Of a stretch of 21,091 nucleotides of DNA, positions 12,470-19,358 are shown one piece after another. The number at the start of each line of letters is the position of its first letter. Position 1 is the stretch's first letter. Below the pieces are notes generated by a model. The model searched no databases, was not told where the DNA came from, and saw nothing but the letters and a program-made list of their open reading frames with translations. The position numbers were made by a program, and so were the translations under genes. The stretch covers positions 1 to 21,091 of the forward strand of contig JAUWJN010000005.1 of NCBI GenBank assembly GCA_030607655.1. Reading direction: 5' to 3'. Source of the DNA: a bacterium. GTDB lineage: Bacteria > Armatimonadota > Zipacnadia > Zipacnadales > Zipacnadaceae.

Positions 12470-12613
12470 GTGGCTGTAGAGATTGGGCCGGCGGTTCGTG
12501 GTTCCAAGGCTGTGACGACTCTTCCGTGCAAGAGCTACGCCGAGCGTCATAAGCGCCGGAGGTGGCTGGAGAGCCAGGGGATAACCGTCAGGCGGGGCGA
12601 GAAGAGCGCATAA
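12470..12613 (+). CDS. Possible 47-residue Arg-rich protein
   Basis: The frame starts with GTG 12470 and ends with TAA at 12611-12613. The second half reads CKSYAERHKRRRWLESQGITVRRGEKSA, which looks like a genuine basic helix followed by a turn, so I favour coding over chance. The ribosome binding site is weak: GGGGGAGG lies 8 nt before a nine-codon frame starting with GTG 12450 whose stop overlaps this start, which would allow coupled initiation. I recognise no family. Confidence 0.38.
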   Translation: MAVEIGPAVRGSKAVTTLPCKSYAERHKRRRWLESQGITVRRGEKSA

Positions 12614-12810
12614 CCCGTCGGGCGGCACGCTTCCCCGAAAACCGTGCAGCCGTGGCCCGATGTTTAGCCCCGCGGTCGTCTGGGTAGGCTGAACTTGGTG
12701 GCCGCAGAGAAACTCTTCCTGGAGCGTCACCCCCAAAGGGGCCGGGGAAGGCTGCGATAGAAGACCTGGCCCCCGCGAAAATGCGTCGGGAGCTTGAAAG
12801 AGGCACGAGA
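12614..12810 (+). other. Structured, apparently non-coding gap
   Basis: I find no well-supported gene here. TCGGGC pairs with GCCCGA and, inside it, GCACG with CGTGC (12618-12664), a nested hairpin, and CCCC-AAA-GGGG follows near 12730. There is no T-tract, so no terminator is called. A 20-codon frame ending near 12760 lacks a ribosome binding site. Confidence 0.4.
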
Positions 12811-13020
12811 ATGAATGAAGACGGCGTGTACGTGATGAAGCGGGAGGCTCGGCTGCGGTTTACGATCTGGCACGGGGGCCATAAGGGTTGGCTGGCGGAT
12901 GCTCGGCAGCTGGACCGGAAGGGCGTTGACACTTTGCGGGCGGAGGTCGAGGGCTGTGACGGGCCGTTTGAGGCGCTGGAGCAGGTGATTGCGAAGATGA
13001 ATAAGGGGGCCGCGGAATGA
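12811..13020 (+). CDS. Small hypothetical protein
   Basis: The product has 69 residues. ATG 12811 is selected because AAAGAGG lies ~8 nt upstream; an in-frame ATG at 12781 has no site. It begins with strands (GVYVMKREARLRFTIWHGGHKGW) and ends with a helix (FEALEQVIAKMNKGAAE). The composition suggests a small alpha/beta fold; no family recognised. The stop overlaps the next ATG (ATGA). Confidence 0.62.
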   Translation: MNEDGVYVMKREARLRFTIWHGGHKGWLADARQLDRKGVDTLRAEVEGCDGPFEALEQVIAKMNKGAAE

Positions 13021-13382
13021 ACGGGTACAGATTCGGCAATGTCTATATCCACAAGTTTGACAAGGAGAAGTATCGGCTGATTGGTTTAGGCCAGGCCATT
13101 CGAGAGTCTGAGCCCAGCGATATGCTTGATGCCGTCGTGATTCTGGCACCACTCGATGGCGGGCCTCCGTATTTGATCACACTAGTGAGCCATTTCGTAG
13201 GATATTGGGAGCATTGTCCTAAAGACTCAGAGTCGGTCGCTAACTTGGAGAAGAACAACAAAGGCCACCTGCTCTGCATGGACGCTATGCGCTGTCGTAT
13301 GCGGGCACTGGAGGCGTACATCGTAGAACTCGGCGGCAACCCAGACAAAGAGTTCCCCGAGAATGATTACATCGCGACTTGA
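13017..13382 (+). CDS. Hypothetical protein
   Basis: The product has 121 residues; AAGGGGG lies upstream, inside the end of the previous gene, and start and stop overlap (ATGA). The N-terminal half has alternating strands (YRFGNVYIHKFDKEKYRLIGLGQAI; DAVVILAPLDGGPPYLITLVSHFVGYW), the C-terminal half is a helix with LCMDAMRCRMRALEAYIVELGG. I recognise no family. Its stop codon lies inside a TTGACA that may be the -35 box of the tRNA promoter. Confidence 0.65.
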   Translation: MNGYRFGNVYIHKFDKEKYRLIGLGQAIRESEPSDMLDAVVILAPLDGGPPYLITLVSHFVGYWEHCPKDSESVANLEKNNKGHLLCMDAMRCRMRALEAYIVELGGNPDKEFPENDYIAT

Positions 13383-13410
13383 CAAATCCGCTCAAACTTG
13401 TCAGGATAAT
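13379..13410 (+). promoter_or_regulatory. Possible tRNA promoter with overlapping inverted repeat
   Basis: TTGACA (13379-13384) and GATAAT (13405-13410) stand 6 nt before the tRNA 5' end, but the spacer is 20 nt, longer than the usual 16-18. TGACAA (13380-13385) and TTGTCA (13398-13403) form an inverted repeat within it, possibly an operator; TTGACAA recurs just after the tRNA (13494-13500). Confidence 0.35.
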
Positions 13411-13416
13411 AGTGGT

Positions 13417-13491
13417 CGCGGGCAGGACAAAGGGGCAAGTCGCCAGTATCATAAGCTGGAGAACTCGGTTCGACTCCGAGGCCCGCTACCA
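13417..13491 (+). tRNA. tRNA with CAT anticodon (Met-type, possibly Ile2), CCA encoded
   Basis: A full cloverleaf can be drawn. The acceptor strands 13417-13423 and 13481-13487 pair at six positions with a C1-U72 mismatch. The D arm is GAC/GTC with a GGGG-containing loop. The anticodon arm is CCAGT/GCTGG with loop ATCATAA (anticodon CAT at 13450-13452). The variable loop has 4 nt, and the T arm is CTCGG-TTCGACT-CCGAG. Discriminator A plus genomic CCA follow. The three G-C pairs that mark initiator tRNAs next to the anticodon loop are absent, so elongator Met or, if modified by host TilS, an AUA-reading Ile2 tRNA is more likely. The open first pair is unusual. Confidence 0.88.
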
Positions 13492-13493
13492 AT

Positions 13494-13705
13494 TTGACAA
13501 TCAGTCTTCGCGAGGTGCGGCGGGCAGAGCCCGCAGCGGTTCCGAAGTTGTCGGCGACGGTCGGCTGAAGCCGGTTAGTCCGTTTGGCACGGGAGTCAGG
13601 CGGTAAGCCCGGCGGCTGGGGATCAGGTGTATGTTGGGAATGGAGACCCGTAAGCCCTCTACCAACTTAGCTATCCCTGGCTCATCCAAAAACAACGCCG
13701 GGAGG
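13494..13705 (+). other. Structured segment downstream of the tRNA with a minus-strand tRNA D-arm fossil
   Basis: No gene is found here. GACAA and CTTCG (13496-13510) pair with CGAAG and TTGTC (13543-13552) around a GCGGGC-AGA-GCCCGC hairpin (13520-13534); CGGC-TGAA-GCCG follows near 13563. At 13657-13673 the minus strand reads TAGCTAAGTTGGTAGAG, one base different from the common bacterial tRNA D-arm (TAGCTCAGTTGGTAGAG), but no anticodon, T arm or acceptor partner follows, so it is not an intact tRNA. Confidence 0.5.
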
Positions 13706-13710
13706 CGACG

Positions 13711-13878
13711 ATGAAGGTAAGCATGAACCTGCTGAAGCTGTTGAAGTTGGGAGACACAAAGGAGCAGCTTGATCTGCTGATAGTTGAGTTCCGCGAACTA
13801 GTGACGCTGGTGAAGCCGGTGGTCGTGAAGGTCCACAGGATTGTTGACATTATACTGGAGGAAGACGATGAAGCCTGA
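13711..13878 (+). CDS. 55-residue helical hypothetical protein
   Basis: GGGAGG lies 5 nt before ATG 13711. The product is almost entirely amphipathic helix with a leucine/valine pattern (MNLLKLLKLGDTKEQLDLLI..., LVTLVKPVVVKVHRIVDIILEE) and an acidic end, suggesting a small coiled coil or membrane-peripheral peptide. I recognise no family. It overlaps the next gene by 11 nt. Confidence 0.65.
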   Translation: MKVSMNLLKLLKLGDTKEQLDLLIVEFRELVTLVKPVVVKVHRIVDIILEEDDEA

Positions 13879-14179
13879 CGAGTTTTGCAGCGACTGCATT
13901 AACTTTCGCCAGCCTGGAGCTTGTCCTCTCGCGGACATCATGAAGGTCATAAAGCAGCAGTGGACTGAGGAGGATTTGGTTGTACATATACAGTTTCAAG
14001 TATTGGATTGCGATTACTATATGCCGAAGGATGGATTTTCCCTAATCGTCGAGAAGCACACAGCAACCCTGACCATAGGAGGCGACAAGACCAATGGCAA
14101 AGCAACTGAGGATCATAGAAGCAGAAGTGCGCCGCGCCCAGACAGCGACAAACCGGACACTGCCGACCGCCAATGCTGA
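13868..14179 (+). CDS. Small Cys-containing hypothetical protein
   Basis: The product has 103 residues; GGAGG lies 6 nt before ATG 13868. The N-terminus carries C7-x2-C10 and a third Cys (FCSDCINFRQPGACPL), a motif common in phage and bacterial small metal-binding proteins with a 'C..C.n....C.' start. A helix (ADIMKVIKQQWTEEDL) and strands (VVHIQFQVLDCDYY) follow. The last ~29 codons overlap the next gene in another frame and encode low-complexity polar residues, so the C-terminus may be under little constraint. I recognise no family. Confidence 0.6.
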   Translation: MKPDEFCSDCINFRQPGACPLADIMKVIKQQWTEEDLVVHIQFQVLDCDYYMPKDGFSLIVEKHTATLTIGGDKTNGKATEDHRSRSAPRPDSDKPDTADRQC

Positions 14180-14348
14180 GCTTGACCTGTATGCTCCGGG
14201 CTCGAAGCCCCTGGCGCCGCTCCTGAAGAAGGTCTTTAAGTTCGGCGAGGCCGTGGTCGTGATAAGCAAGACCGAGTTTGACAAGCTTCTTGTAGATGCG
14301 GAGCATCCCAATATTCCATCTGCTGGCGACAACGGCGACGAGGGGTAG
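14094..14348 (+). CDS. Hypothetical protein
   Basis: The product has 84 residues. GGAGG is about 11 nt before ATG 14094, a long but usable spacing. The sequence starts with a basic helix (AKQLRIIEAEVRRAQTA) and continues with PLAPLLKKVFKFGEAVVVISKTEFDKLLVD. It lies just ahead of the terminase genes, and no domain is recognised. It overlaps the previous gene by 86 nt, unusual in this tightly packed but normally minimally overlapping genome. Confidence 0.6.
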   Translation: MAKQLRIIEAEVRRAQTATNRTLPTANAELDLYAPGSKPLAPLLKKVFKFGEAVVVISKTEFDKLLVDAEHPNIPSAGDNGDEG

Positions 14349-14351
14349 GCC

Positions 14352-14606
14352 GTGGCCGGCGAAGAAAAGCAGGAGCTAACCGAGGAGCAGATTTATCACA
14401 AGGCCCTGGGCGTTTTGTCCGAGGCCCTTGATGATAAAGATGTTAAGGTACGCCTGGCGGCGGTCAAAATTGCGCTGAAGGGGGTGCCCGATGACATTCC
14501 AGCAGATGATGGAGAGGTATTATTCCATCTCCGTGCCGCGGAGCGATATGCTCGCGGTCTCAAGCACGGACACAAGGCAGGAGTGGGCGAAGAGGGGGAA
14601 GAGTGA
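14352..14606 (+). CDS. Small helical protein before TerL, candidate small terminase subunit
   Basis: The product has 84 residues from a GTG start with GAGGGG ~6 nt upstream. It is predicted helical: EEQIYHKALGVLSEALDDKDVKVRLAAVKIALKG resembles a HEAT-like or small-terminase oligomerisation helix pair. Position directly before the large terminase is where the small subunit is normally encoded, but I see no clear HTH, so the role is only inferred. The last 116 nt overlap terL in another frame, so either the TerL start is further downstream or the C-terminus here is unconstrained. Confidence 0.5.
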   Translation: MAGEEKQELTEEQIYHKALGVLSEALDDKDVKVRLAAVKIALKGVPDDIPADDGEVLFHLRAAERYARGLKHGHKAGVGEEGEE

Positions 14607-16062
14607 TTTACACTTTCTCTGTACTGCTGTCCTCGGCTACAGTCTGCTAACTCCCCCAGATGACTTCCACGGTGAGATGTGCCGCTTTGCTGAAGATCGT
14701 GGTGTCGGTCCTCGTATCCAGTTAATCCCTCGTGGTCATTTCAAGTCTACTATCGCAACGATTGCCTCCACGATCCAGGATTTGATCATAGACCCGAACA
14801 TGACCGTCCTGATTATGACGGGGCGCCCGGATTTGCCCGAGATGTTTCTCGCCACGATCAAAGACCACCTCGAAAACAACTATGTTCTCCAGGAGCTTTA
14901 TCCACACCTGCGACCCGATAAGGACCGGAAGTGGTCTAGCAGTGCCATTTGTGTTCAGAGAGATACTGGCATCGTAGAGCCATCGGTCACTGCAATGAGT
15001 TGGAAGCAATCGCCGGAGGGAACTCACTATGATCGGGTAAAGATTGATGACTTTGCTACCTTCGAGAACACAGAGACTCGGAAAATCCATGCGAAGGTCA
15101 GAGCGAAGCTGGCGGATATTTGGTCGAATGTTCACACTCACGATATTCTGATGTCGGGCACCCGCTACACTGATTATGACTGCTGGGACTGGGCGCTGGA
15201 CAAACTGGTTTCTACGGGACAGATGACTCCTCTGATAATGGAAGCTTGTGACGAGAAGTTTGAGAACATTCTCTTCCCTGATCGGTTTCCTGAAGAAAAA
15301 TTGCGCCGCCTAAAGGACACCTTGGGCGAACGATTCCACGCGCAGTACAGAAATGAAGTGGCTCCCGAGGAGTATCAGAAGATCAAGCGTAGTATGTTCA
15401 GGTACTACACTGAATTGCCGAAGGGCAAGGATGGTCGCCCCTTGGTTACTTACTATGCTGGTGCAGATCCAGCCGCGGGCAGTGAGTGGACTCTTCCTGG
15501 TGCCAGTGAGCCCGCGATTGCAGTTGTGGCAATAGATGCAGACGGCCGCATTTATGTGACGGACATAGATGTAGGCCCGCAGCCAGAAGGTTTTGGCAGT
15601 ACAGGTGACTTTGTAGATGCTATCTTTGGATGGCAACGCAGGATCGAGCCGGTGTCCATTGAGATTGAGAGCGTGAGTCACGCTGGCAAGATATTGCAGG
15701 AGACGATTGGCAACGAAATGATCCGGCGCGGTGAGTATCCGAACGTCAGGTATCCGCCGGCGCCGACCCAGCAGAAGGCGGTCAGAATTGAGACGGTGCT
15801 GTCTGGCCCGTACAAGCAAGGAGCCATCTTTCATGCGCCACATCTGAAGGGAACCGAACTCGAAGACCAGCTTATGCGTCTAAGAAAGGCGAGGCACCTA
15901 GACCGTGCCGACGCTCTTTCTTATGCCGTGTCCGCGGCGCTGAAGTGGGGCTACTATGGAGAGCGTAAGGTCCCCCTCAAGGAAGGCTATAACGCAGCTG
16001 AAGACATTTTTTTCTTCAAGTGGCGACCGGATAAAGCTAAGGGCGGAGTCAAAGCATTTTGA
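14491..16062 (+). CDS. terL: Terminase large subunit (DNA packaging motor and nuclease)
   Basis: The product has 523 residues. ATPase motor: Walker A-type IPRGHFKST (R81, G82, K85, S86), Walker B VKIDD (D186, D187) and a coupling motif LMSGTRYTDYD. RNase H-like nuclease: D326 (YAGADPAAG), E391/E393 (VSIEIESV) and D471/D474 (DRADALSYA), the expected acidic metal ligands. It cuts concatemeric phage DNA and pumps it through the portal encoded next. ATG 14491 has AAGGGGG upstream; later in-frame ATGs at 14506 and 14548 (with GGAG 4 nt upstream) are alternatives given the 116-nt overlap with the preceding gene. The length fits compact terminases. Confidence 0.96.
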   Translation: MTFQQMMERYYSISVPRSDMLAVSSTDTRQEWAKRGKSDLHFLCTAVLGYSLLTPPDDFHGEMCRFAEDRGVGPRIQLIPRGHFKSTIATIASTIQDLIIDPNMTVLIMTGRPDLPEMFLATIKDHLENNYVLQELYPHLRPDKDRKWSSSAICVQRDTGIVEPSVTAMSWKQSPEGTHYDRVKIDDFATFENTETRKIHAKVRAKLADIWSNVHTHDILMSGTRYTDYDCWDWALDKLVSTGQMTPLIMEACDEKFENILFPDRFPEEKLRRLKDTLGERFHAQYRNEVAPEEYQKIKRSMFRYYTELPKGKDGRPLVTYYAGADPAAGSEWTLPGASEPAIAVVAIDADGRIYVTDIDVGPQPEGFGSTGDFVDAIFGWQRRIEPVSIEIESVSHAGKILQETIGNEMIRRGEYPNVRYPPAPTQQKAVRIETVLSGPYKQGAIFHAPHLKGTELEDQLMRLRKARHLDRADALSYAVSAALKWGYYGERKVPLKEGYNAAEDIFFFKWRPDKAKGGVKAF

Positions 16063-16071
16063 ACTAATGCC

Positions 16072-16100
16072 TTGACAAAACCGAAGGAATGTGGTAGGCA
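16072..16100 (+). promoter_or_regulatory. Possible promoter before the portal gene
   Basis: In the 44-nt gap after terL, TTGACA (16072-16077) is followed after 17 nt by TAGGCA (16095-16100), a weak -10 box; CATAAA slightly downstream is an alternative. The portal ATG lies 6 nt later, so the transcript would be nearly leaderless. Confidence is low because of the poor -10. Confidence 0.3.
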
Positions 16101-16106
16101 TAAAGC

Positions 16107-17948
16107 ATGAGTCTGCTCGGGAATGTTACAGAAAGAGTCGTCGGCGCGGTAATGAATATCGCGAAGCCCGAGGAAATTGGGCGACTCGATACCAAACTTT
16201 CTGTGGCTATCCGAGAGAAGGAAGTGCTGCACAAGGACTGGCAGAAGTGGTGGAAGTTCTATGATGGGCAACAGTCCGATGACCTAGAGTTTGAGGACTG
16301 GCAGCGGCAGGACTACTCCGTAATTAACTTCATCAAGGCGCGCACTCTCCACAATCTCCCCGTCCTTCTTTCGGCTGATCCTGACTGGTTTGTGGTCGCT
16401 GGTAAGCGAGACCAGGACGATTTCGCACTTGAGCTTCAGACGGGGCTCCAGGGGTTGCGTGAGCGTATTCATTTGAACAGGGAACTTGGCATTGTTTACA
16501 TTGATGCCTTGATAAATGGGACGGGTGCTCTGAAGGTCTGGTGGGATCAGTTTGAGGGGCCGTTAGATGAAGCCGGCAATTCTTTGGGCGAGGTTGCGGT
16601 TGATTGGATTGACCCGTTTACTGTCTACCCCGACCCCGATGCTAGGAAGTTTAAGAACTGTGAGTATATAGCCGTCTGCCACAAATACAGTCCTGCGCTG
16701 GTTCAGCGACTCTATCCTAACGCAGACATGAGCCGGCTGAAGCGGGGCGTCAGGTATCCGACCAAAGAGGTAGATATTCGGGGCGCGGCATCAGAGAGCG
16801 ACCTCATTGAAGTCTGGGAGGTCTGGTATGATTTCGGCCAGACTATGTGTGTTTACTCTGGCGCTCAGTTCTTAGTTGAACCGATGGAGTCCCCGGTGCC
16901 CAGCAAGAAATATCCCTTCCACTTCTTCCCCATAAATCCCCAAGGTCGGTTCCTGTGGGGCGAGTCTGAGATCAAAGATCTCATTGATTTGCAGCTAGCT
17001 ATCAATCTGGCGAATCTGCGGATCGCTACACACTCGCGGTCGGGGGGTAATTCCCCCTGGGTTACTAATGATGCAAAGTTTGAGGGGTCAAACGAGCCCG
17101 GAGCCACACTTCTTGTTCACGGCGATGCGTGGGCGAGACGCGAGCCGCCCGTCCCGTTGCCCCCCTACTTCTTTGATCACGAGCAGGCCCTCAAGTACGA
17201 CTTCGATATGATCTCGGGTACTCATAACGTGATGGTGGGTAAGCGCGAGAAGGGTATTCAGGCGGGTGTTGCTATTCAACTGCTCCAGCAGGCGGGGATG
17301 AGCCGCCTGTCTTTGCCGATTGAAAACTGGGGCGAAGTCCATGCGGAGATAGGGCAGCAAGTGCTGGACCTGATGGGGAAGTATTATCGTGAGGACCGCT
17401 CGATTTCAGTTGTGCGAGACAAGGAAACGACAACGCAGACCATAGAGCCGCGGATGTTTGGCGACACAGTGATGACTGGGACGGGGCCTGTACAAATACC
17501 CTACGAGTACCGTGTCATCACGCAGCCAAGTGGCGACTTGCCAATTTCCCAAGCTGCTCGTGCCGAGTACGTAATCCAGTTGGCAAGTATGCAGTTGCTG
17601 CCTGGGTCAATGGCGGTTGAGCAGTTGCGACTGCCAAACAGTGAGCGGCTGATTGCTGAACTGAAGCAGATTGAGATGTCGGAGCGGCAGTTGGCGATAC
17701 TCCAGTTGCAGATGCAGATTGCTCAGATAGCGGGGCCGCAGGGAATGGGCCAGGGGCCCTCGCTTGAGGATGTCGCTAGTCAGTTGGCCGAGATACTTGA
17801 TGATGAACAGATGCAGATGGTGGCAGCTATCCGCGACAGTATTCAATCGGGCCAGGAATTGACTGAGGAGCAAATGGCTTTCGTCCAGGGGCTGCCGCCT
17901 GATTTACAGGAGCTTATCAATATCTATGTGAGTACGGAGCTTGAGTAA
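16107..17948 (+). CDS. Portal protein (P22-like)
   Basis: The product has 613 residues. The N-terminal part has the typical helical start with KDWQKWWKFYDGQQ...QRQDYSVINFIKARTLHNLPVLLSADP (residues ~45-92), matching the 'W..fy.g.QW...........N.i...v....g....p' pattern of P22-type portals. DWIDPFTVYPDPDAR (~170-184), typical of this family, follows, then a wing domain, NPQGRFLWGESEIKDLIDLQLAINLANLR (~277-305) and a long Gln/Glu/Met-rich C-terminal helix, perhaps a barrel. Twelve copies would form the DNA gate at one capsid vertex and dock TerL. The ribosome binding site is weak (GGTAGG). Order terL-portal-scaffold-capsid is canonical. Confidence 0.9.
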   Translation: MSLLGNVTERVVGAVMNIAKPEEIGRLDTKLSVAIREKEVLHKDWQKWWKFYDGQQSDDLEFEDWQRQDYSVINFIKARTLHNLPVLLSADPDWFVVAGKRDQDDFALELQTGLQGLRERIHLNRELGIVYIDALINGTGALKVWWDQFEGPLDEAGNSLGEVAVDWIDPFTVYPDPDARKFKNCEYIAVCHKYSPALVQRLYPNADMSRLKRGVRYPTKEVDIRGAASESDLIEVWEVWYDFGQTMCVYSGAQFLVEPMESPVPSKKYPFHFFPINPQGRFLWGESEIKDLIDLQLAINLANLRIATHSRSGGNSPWVTNDAKFEGSNEPGATLLVHGDAWARREPPVPLPPYFFDHEQALKYDFDMISGTHNVMVGKREKGIQAGVAIQLLQQAGMSRLSLPIENWGEVHAEIGQQVLDLMGKYYREDRSISVVRDKETTTQTIEPRMFGDTVMTGTGPVQIPYEYRVITQPSGDLPISQAARAEYVIQLASMQLLPGSMAVEQLRLPNSERLIAELKQIEMSERQLAILQLQMQIAQIAGPQGMGQGPSLEDVASQLAEILDDEQMQMVAAIRDSIQSGQELTEEQMAFVQGLPPDLQELINIYVSTELE

Positions 17949-17949
17949 A

Positions 17950-18099
17950 ATGGTAACAGGAAGAGGACCTAGAGATGGTCGTGGCAAAGGACGGGGGATG
18001 CCTGGCGGGGGCCGGCGCGAACGCAATACTCGGCCTTGTAGGGCGGGAGGTCCAGGGCGCGGTGCGGGAGCGGGCAGAGGTGTCGGCAAGGAGCGGTAG
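17950..18099 (+). CDS. 49-residue Gly/Arg-rich peptide
   Basis: ATG 17950 follows the portal stop by one base, with GGAG ~10 nt upstream. The product is dominated by Gly and Arg (GRGPRDGRGKGRGMPGGGRRER..., NTRPCRAGGPGRGAGAGRG) with one Cys. Short RG-rich peptides after the portal occur in uncultured phages, as far as I recall, but no function is known; RNA/DNA binding or capsid lining are guesses. A competing 89-codon frame from ATG 17975 covers the same DNA; I prefer this one for spacing and because it ends just before the next start. Confidence 0.55.
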   Translation: MVTGRGPRDGRGKGRGMPGGGRRERNTRPCRAGGPGRGAGAGRGVGKER

Positions 18100-18104
18100 A
18101 ACAT

Positions 18105-18293
18105 TTGGAAGAAGATGGGCGGGAACGCAACCTAATGATTCAAACTCAAGGAGCCATCGAAGAAATACAACGCATAGAGCAGAAATTCGGGCCACCCAAA
18201 GTCGTTTGTACTGGTGGCGCTGTGATGAAATGGCATTATTTTGAACTGCCTGATAAAAGCCGTAACGGGCGCGACGAGCGTCTGATTAAATAG
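18105..18293 (+). CDS. Small hypothetical protein, TTG start
   Basis: The product has 62 residues from TTG 18105, with AAGGAG ~11 nt upstream; ATG 18135 is the alternative start. The sequence after residue 10 is helical (MIQTQGAIEEIQRIEQKFG), then a strand-rich part (KVVCTGGAVMKWHYFELPDKSR) and a basic end. I recognise no family. It lies between the Gly/Arg-rich peptide and the scaffold gene. Confidence 0.5.
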   Translation: MEEDGRERNLMIQTQGAIEEIQRIEQKFGPPKVVCTGGAVMKWHYFELPDKSRNGRDERLIK

Positions 18294-18306
18294 CAGGAGG
18301 AGCCGA

Positions 18307-19308
18307 ATGGAACAAGGCAACCAACTAGACGACGAAGCGCAGCAACCAGCAGCGGGACTGGGCGACCAGCAACCTCAAACTGGACTGCCCCAATCGGACG
18401 ACGGAGTTGCGCCTGGGGAAACGGGACAAATCACAGCCGAGCAGTATCTGGAGAGTGCAAACTGGGGAGACGACGGCGCCGAGTATGATGCGTCTGAAGT
18501 CCCCGAGCACATCTTTCCTGAAGTGCAGGCTGAGTTTGCAAACCGGCATCCCGAGGAAGCCCGACGGCGAGACCTGCGGTACTCTGACTACCAAAACAAG
18601 TCTAGAGCAGCCGCAGAAGCACAGCGTCAGGCAGGGATGGAGTGGGACAGGCAGCGGGGGCAATATGTTCCGATTACAGCACAGCCACCGCTACCTACGC
18701 CAGGGATAGAACAGCCTGGGCCTCTGGCACAGCCGCCAAGGGTGCCACAGCAGCAGCCGCAAGCGGGCCAGCAGTATCCGCAGGGACCGCAGCCTCCGGT
18801 GCCACAAGCGCCGGCGGCCGCACCGCAGTTCCAGTTCCCTGGGAATACTGTCGAGGGCATCACGGAACGTGCGCGATATGAGGCGCAGCAAGCGGTAGCA
18901 CCAGTGATTCAACAGACACAACAGCTTGCCGCGTCAATGGAGCAGGAGCGTAATCGAGTTTGGGTAGAAGGCGTTGTGACTCAAGCTCATGCCCTTGCCG
19001 AGAAAACGCCTATGTTGCAAGAGCCAGGGGCCGTTGATGAGCTACTGACATTTATGGATCAAAACGGTATCTACAACCCTGAGCAGGCACTATGGGCGTG
19101 GAAAGGCAAAGAAATGGCTCAGCAGATCCAAGCTGCTAACACGCAGGCCCAGCAGCAAAACGCGCAGGAGCCCCCCCAGCCACCGCCTTCCAGCGGAGGC
19201 CCGGGGCAGTTGCCGCCAGCCACAAGCAACGCGGAACTGACTGCACGGATGACTGCTGACTTGAAAAGGACTGGTGTCCCTAAAATCCCGTTGGGGCGCA
19301 CTACCTGA
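18307..19308 (+). CDS. Scaffold-like protein
   Basis: The product has 333 residues; CAGGAGGAG lies 6 nt before the ATG. It has the profile of a capsid-assembly scaffold: an acidic, Gln-rich N-terminus, a short folded part (QYLESANWGDDGAEYDASEVPEHIFPEVQAEFANRHPEEARR), a ~60-residue Pro/Gln-rich linker (123-180), a long helix with Gln/Glu (ERARYEAQQAVAPVIQQTQQLAASMEQERNRVW) and a basic C-terminus (TADLKRTGVPKIPLGRTT). Placement between portal and major capsid protein is the standard scaffold locus. I see no protease active-site motif. A general minor structural role is the alternative. Confidence 0.7.
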   Translation: MEQGNQLDDEAQQPAAGLGDQQPQTGLPQSDDGVAPGETGQITAEQYLESANWGDDGAEYDASEVPEHIFPEVQAEFANRHPEEARRRDLRYSDYQNKSRAAAEAQRQAGMEWDRQRGQYVPITAQPPLPTPGIEQPGPLAQPPRVPQQQPQAGQQYPQGPQPPVPQAPAAAPQFQFPGNTVEGITERARYEAQQAVAPVIQQTQQLAASMEQERNRVWVEGVVTQAHALAEKTPMLQEPGAVDELLTFMDQNGIYNPEQALWAWKGKEMAQQIQAANTQAQQQNAQEPPQPPPSSGGPGQLPPATSNAELTARMTADLKRTGVPKIPLGRTT

Positions 19309-19358
19309 TAGGTAGATAGCTTCTAGGCCGCTCTGGGCGATGAAAGGATGTGTCCAGA

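Noticed and set aside
12419..13152. Overlapping minus-strand frames opposite the genes at 12470-13020
   Set aside because: There are no binding sites, and the plus-strand frames have better starts and overlaps.
13571..13600. Second tRNA (Pro-like anticodon loop TTTGGCA)
   Set aside because: There is no T arm, no acceptor stem, and the base after the anticodon is C instead of a purine.
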